Assembly: GCA_024643385.1 (NCBI GenBank)
Contig: JAHEMZ010000004.1
Location: 17,513-81,512, forward strand
Origin: Flavobacteriaceae bacterium
GTDB lineage: Bacteria; Bacteroidota; Bacteroidia; Flavobacteriales; Flavobacteriaceae
Length of the DNA stretch: 64,000 nucleotides
Reading direction: 5' to 3'
Position 1 is the stretch's first letter, and every line of letters begins with the position of its first letter. Below the pieces are notes generated by a model. The model had not been told where the DNA came from, made no database searches, and was given only the letters and a program-made list of their open reading frames with translations. Shown in pieces: positions 1-7,973 of this stretch. The position numbers were made by a program, and so were the translations under genes.

Positions 1-902
1 AGCCTTTCTTAATTTGTATTGTAGGTCCCACCGCCATCGGCAAAACTGCTCTTTCTTTAGCTATCGCCAACGCTTTTACCACTGAAATAGTGTCCGCAGA
101 CTCGCGGCAATTTTTTAAAGAAATGTGCATAGGAACAGCAGTACCTTCAGAAGTAGAGCTCTGTTCCGCTAAACATCATTTTATTCAAAGCAAGAGTATT
201 TTTGAAACCTATAGTGTAGGTGATTTTGAAAGAGAGGCTATTGCCTTACTTTCTGAATTATTTCAGAAAAATCGGATTGTGGTAATGGTGGGTGGATCCG
301 GACTTTATGTGGATGCTGTCGTTAAAGGGCTGGATGATTTTCCCGAAGTAGCCCCCGAGATCCGAACGCAATTAAATGCGGATCTTCAAAATAAAGGAAT
401 GGAATCGCTACAGCAAGAACTTAAAACTACTGACCCTAATTATTTTGAAGAAGTAGATATTGAAAACACACAACGTGTGATAAGGGCGCTGGAAGTTATT
501 AGAAGTTCCGGACAACCTTTTTCCTCCTTCAGAAGAAATGTCAAGGCAAAGCGTGAATTTGACACCCTATATATCGGACTTACGGCAGACAAGGAAATTA
601 TCTACGATCGCATCAACCTTCGGGTGGATTTGATGATGGAAGCCGGTTTATTGGAAGAAGCGGCCAAACTGTTGCCCTATAAAAAACTCAATGCCCTTCA
701 AACCGTAGGCTATCGAGAATTATTTGATCATCTGGAAGGAAAAACAAGTCTGGATACCGCCATCGATGAGATCAAAAAAAATACGCGACGTTTTGCTAAA
801 CGACAGGGCACTTGGTTTCGAAAAAATGATCAAATCCAATGGTTCTCTTACGACACCCCTTATTCTAAAATAATCGAAGCTATTAAAAAAGCCCTTCCCT
901 AA
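1..902 (+). CDS. miaA: tRNA dimethylallyltransferase (5' end outside window)
   Basis: MiaA transfers a dimethylallyl group to N6 of A37 in tRNAs that read codons starting with U, the first step towards ms2i6A. The open frame runs in from the left edge: codons from base 3 read PFLICIVGPTAIGKTALSLA, containing the P-loop GPTAIGKT, followed by the family motif SADSRQ. So the ATG at 90 is internal and the true start lies before the window. The ends GGSGLYVDAVVKGLD and RFAKRQGTWFRK (tRNA-contacting region) are typical. Only a few N-terminal residues are missing. It is convergent with the response regulator gene, 41 bp away. Confidence 0.95.
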   Translation, partial: PFLICIVGPTAIGKTALSLAIANAFTTEIVSADSRQFFKEMCIGTAVPSEVELCSAKHHFIQSKSIFETYSVGDFEREAIALLSELFQKNRIVVMVGGSGLYVDAVVKGLDDFPEVAPEIRTQLNADLQNKGMESLQQELKTTDPNYFEEVDIENTQRVIRALEVIRSSGQPFSSFRRNVKAKREFDTLYIGLTADKEIIYDRINLRVDLMMEAGLLEEAAKLLPYKKLNALQTVGYRELFDHLEGKTSLDTAIDEIKKNTRRFAKRQGTWFRKNDQIQWFSYDTPYSKIIEAIKKALP

Positions 903-943
903 TAAATAGGAGAGGGCATGATACACTTAATATATTCGTTGAA

Positions 944-1660
944 TTATTGGTCTACTTCACTTTTTACGACCAACCGGAAACCTTCTCCATGAATGTTAAT
1001 GATTTCAACATCATCATCCTTACCTAAATACTTTCTAAGTTTGGCGATATATACATCCATACTTCTGGAAGTGAAATAATTGTCATCTCTCCAGATCTTT
1101 GTAAGGGCCAATTCGCGAGGCATCAAGTCGTTTTTGTGCAAACACAACAACCGCAATAAATCATTCTCTTTTGGAGAAAGCTTAATAGGTGATTCCGTTT
1201 TAAACGTTAAAAAGCGAAGTTTCGAATTTAGGTGAAAACTTCCAACTCTAAATTCAAATTGTTTGCTATCCGTGACCGAATCGGTTCCTTTTCTTTGAAT
1301 GATCGCCTTGATTTTCATTAATAATACTTCGCTGTCAAAGGGCTTGTTCAGGTAATCATCTGCTCCTACTTTGTAGCCTTTAAGGACATCTTCTTTCATC
1401 GCCTTCGCTGTTAAAAAGATAATGGGGATATCCTGGTTTTTTTCTCGAATTTCTCTCGCTAATGTAAATCCGTCCTTGTAGGGCATCATCACATCGAGTA
1501 TACAAAGATCAAAATCATCTTTTTTAAATTTTTCAAATCCTTCCATTCCATTTTTAGCATGGGTCACACTATAGTCGTTCATGGTAAGGTAGTCTTTGAG
1601 AACTGTCCCAAAGTTAGGATCATCTTCTACTAGCAAAATTCTTTTGTTCTGTGTTTCCAT
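944..1660 (-). CDS. OmpR-family response regulator (RprY-like)
   Basis: A 238-residue two-domain regulator. The receiver domain (about residues 7-120) has the acidic pair D13/D14, phosphoacceptor D56 in LCILDVMMP, a conserved T in IIFLTAK, and the lysine in NKPFDS. The C-terminal winged helix (about 135-232) carries SPKENDLLRLL and SRSMDVYIAKLRKYL, typical of OmpR/PhoB DNA-binding domains. It lies 4 bp downstream of the histidine kinase gene and is surely its partner. The arrangement resembles the RprX/RprY pair of Bacteroides, but the target genes cannot be told from the sequence. Confidence 0.93.
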   Translation of the reverse strand: METQNKRILLVEDDPNFGTVLKDYLTMNDYSVTHAKNGMEGFEKFKKDDFDLCILDVMMPYKDGFTLAREIREKNQDIPIIFLTAKAMKEDVLKGYKVGADDYLNKPFDSEVLLMKIKAIIQRKGTDSVTDSKQFEFRVGSFHLNSKLRFLTFKTESPIKLSPKENDLLRLLCLHKNDLMPRELALTKIWRDDNYFTSRSMDVYIAKLRKYLGKDDDVEIINIHGEGFRLVVKSEVDQ

Positions 1661-1664
1661 ATTA

Positions 1665-3227
1665 TTAAGATATTAAGTGCATTTTAATAGTAAAGGTGCT
1701 TCCTTTACCTTTTTCACTATCAACGTAAATTTCAGCATTATGGTCATCCAATATGCGCTTTACATAAGAAAGGCCTAAACCGTGCCCTTTCACGTTATGA
1801 ATGTCTCCCGTGTGTTCACGGTAGAACTTTTCAAATATTCTTTTCTGAACGTTTTTAGTCATCCCCATCCCCTGGTCTTGAATTTTTAGGAGGATACTAT
1901 TTTTTACGTTTTCAGTATAGATATCAATTTTGGGTTCTTCCTCTGAATACTTTATCGCATTATCTAAAATGTTCACGACCAAGTTAGTTAGATGCAATTC
2001 ATTTCCCAACACCGATGTTTTTATGGCATCCAAGTGCGTTTTGATATAACCGCCTCGATCTTCCACAATTAGACTCACATGTGAAATGGCATCTTCAATT
2101 ATTTCATGCAACATTATGCGCGTTTTGGGCAAGTCCAATTCATTCTTTTCCAACTTCGAAATTCGCAATACATTTTCCACTTGTGCATGCATTCTTCTAT
2201 TTTCATCGCCTATCATTTTCAAATAGCGGTCAATAAATTCTTTATTCTCCGCGACCTTAGGATTCTTCATGGCATCTAATGCTAGATTAATCGTGGCAAT
2301 AGGCGTTTTGAACTCATGGGTCATATTATTAATGAAATCAGTTTTGATCTGCGAAATTTGACGCTGTTTGAACAATTGCGTTAACGCATTAGCGTACGCT
2401 AAAATAATCACACCTGTAAACGCTAATGACAACAGAGCCATCCCTAGAATGGAATTGAGAATTTCCGTCGATTTACCCGAGAAATTCACATATAGTTGAT
2501 AGTTTGTATTAAAGGTGTCATTCACAAATAAAGGTACTCCATACGTACTGGCAGGATCTAACTGGAATCCTCTGGAACGTATTTTGGTCGCTAATTCATT
2601 ACTGTACACTGCGTATTCAAATTTAGATTTAATCCCTCTTTCCCTAGCTTGATCCTCAATCAGATGAGCGATCTCTTCATTAGAAACTCTATTGTGAATG
2701 GGTGTTCGTGAGGTTATGTTACTTACCGCCTCTTCAAACTGCTTTCTTTCAAAATCTCTTAATCGGTCAAAATCCACCTGTGTTTGCGTCACCTCACCTT
2801 GACCATCTAAGGATCCAACAATTCGAGTGGTCTTTTTCTGATTCGTGATTTTTTTGAATTGAATACTGTCTATCTCATGATCAAACAAATAAGAAGACAG
2901 TTTATAATCTTCTTCAATGATACCATCTGAAAAAATAACGGTCTCGTTTTTATCCTCATTAACAATTCGATAAATAAGCTCCGTTACATTTATATTGTCC
3001 GGAACCTTTAAACTGTCAACCAACCCACTGTATAACTGATAGTATTCTTCTGTTTCTCTTAACTGAACCTTTCTGGCCACCTCGATCAATATTTGCCTTA
3101 CACTTAATGTAAATTGATCTTCCTTCGTTTGGTATGCATTGTTGATCCAATAACCTTGAACAAAAATAATCCCCAATAATGAGAGTGACATCGAGCCAAT
3201 GAGGAGCACAAAAATCCTTTTGTTCAT
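1665..3227 (-). CDS. Membrane sensor histidine kinase (RprX-like)
   Basis: A 520-residue sensor kinase. The first membrane segment is at about residues 4-26 and the second at about 256-284; between them is a sensor region of about 230 residues outside the cytoplasmic membrane with no family I recognise. No HAMP or PAS domain is evident after the second segment. The dimerisation/phosphoacceptor box is NNMTHEFKTPIATINL with H304, followed by an ATPase domain with an N box (NLVVNILDNAIKYS), G1 (DQGMGM) and G2 (GHGLGLSYV). It is the first gene of the kinase-regulator pair. A TAATTTTG box ends 5 nt before the ATG (see findings). Confidence 0.93.
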   Translation of the reverse strand: MNKRIFVLLIGSMSLSLLGIIFVQGYWINNAYQTKEDQFTLSVRQILIEVARKVQLRETEEYYQLYSGLVDSLKVPDNINVTELIYRIVNEDKNETVIFSDGIIEEDYKLSSYLFDHEIDSIQFKKITNQKKTTRIVGSLDGQGEVTQTQVDFDRLRDFERKQFEEAVSNITSRTPIHNRVSNEEIAHLIEDQARERGIKSKFEYAVYSNELATKIRSRGFQLDPASTYGVPLFVNDTFNTNYQLYVNFSGKSTEILNSILGMALLSLAFTGVIILAYANALTQLFKQRQISQIKTDFINNMTHEFKTPIATINLALDAMKNPKVAENKEFIDRYLKMIGDENRRMHAQVENVLRISKLEKNELDLPKTRIMLHEIIEDAISHVSLIVEDRGGYIKTHLDAIKTSVLGNELHLTNLVVNILDNAIKYSEEEPKIDIYTENVKNSILLKIQDQGMGMTKNVQKRIFEKFYREHTGDIHNVKGHGLGLSYVKRILDDHNAEIYVDSEKGKGSTFTIKMHLIS

Positions 3228-3232
3228 ATAAT

Positions 3233-3240
3233 CAAAATTA
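3233..3240 (-). promoter_or_regulatory. Candidate -7 box of the histidine kinase gene
   Basis: On the minus strand this reads TAATTTTG and fits the Bacteroidota -7 consensus TAnnTTTG. It ends 5 nt before the ATG at 3227, so a transcript from it would have almost no leader. No -33 element is visible at the usual distance, so it may be a chance match. Confidence 0.35.
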
Positions 3241-3299
3241 AGATTTTAACATTTAGGGTTCGGGTCATTTAACCAAATGTTAACAAAAGGGAAGGATTC

Positions 3300-3890
3300 T
3301 TAATTTTCTAAAGAATTTAAGATTGAATTATGAATTTCAAGAACTTGCCTTGCCGTATCATCCTTACCACTATTATCAATGATAAAATCAGCCAAAGGTG
3401 CTTTCTTTTCGTCGCTCCACTGATGCTGCATACGAAGTATAATTTCTTCTTTGCTACTGCGATCGCGTTGCATGATTCTCTCTACTCTAATTTCCTCAGG
3501 TGCTGTAACTAATATCATATAATCACATTCCTTATAACCACCATTTTCAAATAATATTGCAGCCTCTTTCACGCAATAAGGTGCCAGCTGTAGCTTTAAC
3601 CACTTCTTAAAGTGGGATCGTACTTTAGGATGTATGATTTTATTCAACTTTTGCAGCAATTCGTTATCATTGAAAACCTGCTGCGCAATGAAGGATCTAT
3701 TTAATTCATTATTACTATAGGCGGCTTCACCCAACAATTCAATAAGTGCCTTTCTAATGGATCTTGAGGTTACGGTTAGTTTCTTTGCCTCTGTGTCTGC
3801 AATATAGACAGGGATCCCGAGTGCTTCGAACATTTTTGCCACCGTGGTTTTACCACTGCCCATACCGCCTGTTAAACCAACGACCTTCAC
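3300..3890 (-). CDS. coaE: Dephospho-CoA kinase
   Basis: CoaE phosphorylates the 3'-hydroxyl of dephospho-CoA, the last step of coenzyme A synthesis. The 196-residue protein starts MKVVGLTGGMGSGKTT, with the P-loop at residues 8-15, followed by the family features YIADTEAK, IIHPKVR and the lid-region RIMQRDRSS. The length is normal. The start codon lies 1 bp after the stop of the YbbR-domain gene, so the two are co-transcribed. The other CoA genes here, the fused coaBC at about 18.3-19.5 kb, are in a separate operon. Confidence 0.95.
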   Translation of the reverse strand: MKVVGLTGGMGSGKTTVAKMFEALGIPVYIADTEAKKLTVTSRSIRKALIELLGEAAYSNNELNRSFIAQQVFNDNELLQKLNKIIHPKVRSHFKKWLKLQLAPYCVKEAAILFENGGYKECDYMILVTAPEEIRVERIMQRDRSSKEEIILRMQHQWSDEKKAPLADFIIDNSGKDDTARQVLEIHNSILNSLEN

Positions 3891-3891
3891 T

Positions 3892-4836
3892 TTATTTAAA
3901 GATTAAATATTCGACTTTCTTTGTCGACATAGCAATTTTAAAAACCCCTTCCGGGTGATACACTATTTTTGGGATCATAAAATTTCCTTCTGTGATTTTT
4001 TCTGAGAAATCACAGATCACGCGAAAATTAGAGGCATTAAATTGATTAAAATCTTTAACGGGGACTTCAAAGTTAATAATTAGGGATTCAGGGATAATTT
4101 TCACCTTCAGATCTAGAGGAACATTCGTCAATTCGATGGGTAACGTCAAACTTTTCTGAGTGAATTCATCCACTACAATTTCCAAAAGCACCTTTTCCGG
4201 ATGGAAGGATACGAAGGGAACCTTTGGTTTTAACAAAGTAACTTCTTTAGAATAAGTCGCCTCCATATTTTTGATGCTTACACGCTGTGTGACCACACTA
4301 TCAATACTTTTAATGACCTCGGATGGTCCGGCCACCGTAATAGAATCAGGGAGTAGCCTCATTCCTTTGGTACTTTTGAATCCTTCCTTATAGGTAATGT
4401 TACTATTCAATATAACCGGGATTTTCTTGGAGATCGATTTATCCAAAAAAACTGTAAATTCTTGTGCAGAAATGCGTTCTATATTGGTCACATCCCATTG
4501 TTCTTTGATTAATCCAATCAATTGTGACTCACTAATGATGACCGCATTTTGATCGTTCACCACAAACTGACTGAGGTCCACAGTAAGGTTTGCATCTTTC
4601 AGGGCGTAGGTCAATAAGTTAAATCCGTTTGCCATCATCTCAATTTGCATGTGCTGAGGACTTCGCTCTGAGATTATTGCATTTGAGGGAACGTTGCTAT
4701 ACTTTACATCTACATTCACTTCAGCGACAGTTTCCTTTGAAAATTTGGTAAGCAGCCAAAAAAGAAGGGCCATTCCTAAGAAGAAAAGGAATGTTTTTAC
4801 CTTACTATTTTTATTTCGATAATTATTTCGAACCAC
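3892..4836 (-). CDS. YbbR-like domain protein
   Basis: A 314-residue protein with one N-terminal membrane anchor (about residues 14-33, FFLGMALLFWLLTKF) and an exported region made of repeated beta-rich YbbR-like units, for example IPVILNSNITYKEGF, DSITVAGPSEVIKSIDSV and LTLPIELTNVPLDLKVKIIPE. In Firmicutes a YbbR protein (CdaR) regulates diadenylate cyclase. In Flavobacteriaceae this gene commonly sits next to coaE and its role is not established. It lies 9 bp downstream of the glycosyltransferase and 1 bp upstream of coaE. The family call is good, the function unknown. Confidence 0.8.
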   Translation of the reverse strand: MVRNNYRNKNSKVKTFLFFLGMALLFWLLTKFSKETVAEVNVDVKYSNVPSNAIISERSPQHMQIEMMANGFNLLTYALKDANLTVDLSQFVVNDQNAVIISESQLIGLIKEQWDVTNIERISAQEFTVFLDKSISKKIPVILNSNITYKEGFKSTKGMRLLPDSITVAGPSEVIKSIDSVVTQRVSIKNMEATYSKEVTLLKPKVPFVSFHPEKVLLEIVVDEFTQKSLTLPIELTNVPLDLKVKIIPESLIINFEVPVKDFNQFNASNFRVICDFSEKITEGNFMIPKIVYHPEGVFKIAMSTKKVEYLIFK

Positions 4837-4845
4837 CCAATAAAT

Positions 4846-5847
4846 TTACTTAAAAAATAGCGCAGGATAAGCTAGCCTGGGGTTTTTCTTTAGTAATCCA
4901 ATTTGAAAGCTACTATTTAGAAATGCCCATCCATATCCGAAGAACTGCACAAATAAAGCTATAATAGTTAATCCACCGATAATTGCACTGCGATTTTTAA
5001 AAGAAGCATCCAAGCCAATTAAAGTTACATAGGCAAGCAATGGCCAGATTAGGATGTAAGAACCTACCACTGCAAAAAAGAGGCTTAGCAGGGAATAGAT
5101 AAGAAAGAAACTGGGAAACCAAAATGTGATCTTTGCAGAGGTGGGATGCCAGGAATTTAAAATGGGCCGTACCAAACCAAATTTTCGTACTTGCACATAA
5201 AATTTTTTCCATGAAATTCTTCGTTTGTGAAATACGAAAGCATTGGGAATAAATTGAGTTGTGAATCCTGCCTTGACGAGCCTTTGTGAAAGGTCCGGAT
5301 CTTCTCCCGGATGAATATCTGAAAAACCTCCGGTAGTTTCAAAAGCAACTTTTGAAATCCCCATATTAAAACTTCGTGGTTCAAACTTTTGAACACTCGT
5401 TTTGCTGCCTCTTATTCCTCCTGTGGTGTAAAAGGAGGTCATTACATAATTAATAGCCTTTTGTAAGGGGGTGAAAGTTATATGGGCAGCATCTGCGCCA
5501 CCGTAACAATCGGAATAATTCTGTTGTAAGAATTCATCTACTGTATTGAGATAATGAACGGGCAGCAAACAGTCGGAATCTAGAATGATAAAATAATCCC
5601 CTTTTGCGTTTCGCATGCCAAAGTTACGAGAATCTCCCGGTCCAGAATTCATTTTATAGTAGTACGCAATCGAAAGCCGATCTTTAAAATCGTTGACAAC
5701 AGGTTCACTGGATTGCGTAGAGCCATCTTCAATGATCAATATTTCATAGGAGACATTCGTTTTCATTTGCACAAAACTGTTCAATAGCTCCCTAATTTCA
5801 TCAGGTCTATTGTAAACAGGAATGATAAAGGAATAAAACCGCTGCAT
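4846..5847 (-). CDS. Family 2 glycosyltransferase, membrane-bound
   Basis: A GT-A fold glycosyltransferase of 333 residues. The N-terminus FIIPVYNRPDE is the nucleotide-sugar site, ILIIEDGST follows, and D90-S91-D92 in IILDSDCLLP is the metal-binding DxD-type motif. GEDPDLSQRLVKAGF is the ED acceptor/base region. Three hydrophobic segments at the C-terminus (about residues 235-280 and 295-320) anchor it in the membrane. The start chosen is the ATG at 5847, since GT2 proteins begin just before the IIPVYN strand; an in-frame ATG at 5865 lies upstream of a -7-like box. The acceptor and sugar are unknown. It probably heads the GT-YbbR-coaE operon. Confidence 0.85.
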   Translation of the reverse strand: MQRFYSFIIPVYNRPDEIRELLNSFVQMKTNVSYEILIIEDGSTQSSEPVVNDFKDRLSIAYYYKMNSGPGDSRNFGMRNAKGDYFIILDSDCLLPVHYLNTVDEFLQQNYSDCYGGADAAHITFTPLQKAINYVMTSFYTTGGIRGSKTSVQKFEPRSFNMGISKVAFETTGGFSDIHPGEDPDLSQRLVKAGFTTQFIPNAFVFHKRRISWKKFYVQVRKFGLVRPILNSWHPTSAKITFWFPSFFLIYSLLSLFFAVVGSYILIWPLLAYVTLIGLDASFKNRSAIIGGLTIIALFVQFFGYGWAFLNSSFQIGLLKKNPRLAYPALFFK

Positions 5848-5852
5848 AAATA

Positions 5853-5860
5853 CAAATGTA
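5853..5860 (-). promoter_or_regulatory. Candidate -7 box of the glycosyltransferase gene
   Basis: The minus strand reads TACATTTG, matching TAnnTTTG, and ends 5 nt before the ATG at 5847. Its last base (5853) is the first base outside the 2,120-bp block shared with the second T9SS gene; in the other copy the corresponding sequence is TACATTTT, which breaks the consensus. No convincing -33 element is seen. Confidence 0.35.
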
Positions 5861-7973
5861 AACAATTAAAAAAGCCACCCCGATGAATCGGGATGGCTTC
5901 TTATCTATTAATTTGAAAAAATTATCTCTTAATCACCTTGTAGGTTCCTTTTTGTCCATCTACAGTTACTTCCATAAGGTAAGCACCAGCAGCTAGGTTA
6001 GAAACGTTCAACTCAGTGGTAGTTGCATTTACATTAAGATCCATAAGTTTTTGACCAAGGATGTTGTAAAGCGCAACTTTCTCAATATTCTCAACTGATG
6101 ATAAATTAACTATATCGTTCGTTGGGTTTGGATAGAAAGCAAAGCCTTCGATCTCATTACTGTCTACACCTAACTGACAGTTATCAAAGATGATATCGGT
6201 TACTGCACCAGAGTTCACTACGAAACAGTAGTATGTTTGACCAGCCACTACAGGAATCGTAGCAGTTTCGCTAGGCAAACACTGGTTTTGCCACCAGTCT
6301 ACCCACACTAATTCGTCCTCGGTAGAAGACTCATCAGGAGCGGTATAGAAGGTAACTGAACTAACACCAGGAAAATCAGAAGACAAAGTCATATTAACTG
6401 TATTCCCTCCCAATATTTCAGCAATAATCGGGTTACCTTCAACATCAGAGATCATCACTACAGGTATTGTAACCTGGTCTCCAAATTCTCCACCTCCCAT
6501 AACGATAGGATCGCCAGGTTGGTTGTTCACAACAACAACAGCTACTGCTCCTTCATTCTGTGCAGCCAAGGCCTTAAGTCCAAATTCACAAGAACCTCGT
6601 TTTAAAATGGCAAACTTGCCGTTCAAATCTCCACCATTGATAATTGGATCACAAGCATCGTTAGGATCACCTGTAGTATCATCATCAATAACAACAACTG
6701 CATCTTGCGTTAATGGAGTAAATGGTATTGCTCCACCAAAACTAGCCGCTACAGGAGAATAATTACCTGCTAAAGGTCCATTATTTACACTCAAGTTCGT
6801 TCCTGGAGCATCTCCTGGAGTACCAATAGTTCCGGTAATGAATCCATCCAATTCAGGAGTGAATACATACCATACACCGTTTGCACCGCTGATATCACAA
6901 CCAGATGGAGTACCATCTTCTAAGGTGGCACAAGGCATAGCTACAGCCTCATCGGTAAATGGACATCCTACATCAATCAAATTGATCGCATCTGCAATAT
7001 CATCGTTCGGTGGGGCAACACATTCACATGTGAGAGATAACTCAAAGTTTCCGGTGGCACCGGCAAATCCATGAACTAAGATATAGTAAGTAGTCGCTCC
7101 ATCACCAGAGAACTCAACTGTAGTCTGGAAATTAGGACAATTTGGATCGTCATCATTACCAGCCACACAAACTAGATTATTACAATCGCCTGAATAAACA
7201 GATACTTTTGTATCATAGTCGGTATTTGGACTACATGTAGTAAGAACGTAGTTTGAAGCTAGACCGGAATCATCCACAAACTTATACCATACACCCGGTT
7301 GAGTCGAAGTATCACAATCAGGAGCATTGTCAGGAGTAGCTCCAATACTAGATCCTAGAAGTGAATCCCCACAACTAATCGGTAAAGCTCCCTCACAGTC
7401 GTCGAAAGTAACTAATTCAACAGCTACGAATTCAGCTGACATTAATAGGTCTGGACCTAATCCACCACCTACGGTACAATCAGCAAAAGTTCCCCATGTA
7501 GGACACAATCCGAATCCTCCACCCGGGTTTTGCCAAAGAGCCGCCGCATCATTTCCATCATCAGCACTAGACCAGAACCACTGTCCGGAAACTCCAAACT
7601 CCATAACAGCAACAACACTTACCCAATAGGTTGTATTAGGGTTTAAAACAGGAGCTCCTGTTGGCTCTAAAGTAAATGAACCATCACCATCAGCATCAAC
7701 ACTTCCTGGGAAAGTTTCTGTAAATGCCACTGAACCAGGTACACCTCCGTTATCAGTATACACAGTAAGAACAACTGTGTTATTTGGATCAATAGGAAGA
7801 CCTGCTCCTGAACCTGTAATATCTAAAGAACAAAGCTCTCCTGCATCTGGGCCAGGTAATACTACATCATCTACAGCTTCTGAATCGAAATCTGGGAAAT
7901 CAGGGAAGATTTGTGAAGGAACGCCATTACCTGTTGGAGAAACATTCTCGTAAGTAAAATCGCCACAGCCTCC
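5854..7973. repeat. Direct repeat copy A, 2,120 bp, identical to 10215-12334
   Basis: This block and 10215-12334 lie exactly 4,361 bp apart, and I found no difference between them when comparing line by line. It holds the last 683 codons of the T9SS gene, its stop codon, the terminator hairpin and about 14 bp more. On the left, identity stops at 5853 (c) versus 10214 (a). On the right it stops at 7974 (a) versus 12335 (g), inside the GGN codons of a polyglycine stretch. Confidence 0.95.
5872..5899 (-). terminator. Rho-independent terminator of the first T9SS gene
   Basis: AAGCCACCCCGAT and ATCGGGATGGCTT form a 13-bp stem with one G-U pair around a 2-base gap. On the minus strand the stem is followed by a run of T (5866-5871). 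It lies 22 bp after the stop codon. An identical copy follows the paralogous gene. Confidence 0.9.

Noticed and set aside
890..917. Terminator hairpin between miaA and the response regulator gene
   Set aside because: An imperfect stem (GCCCT/AGGGC with internal mismatches) overlaps the miaA stop, but no T run follows on either strand.
6523..7629. Plus-strand reading frames inside the first T9SS gene, repeated exactly at 10884-11990
   Set aside because: They lie antisense to a well-supported gene and are identical in both copies only because the DNA block is duplicated; repetition is not evidence of coding here.
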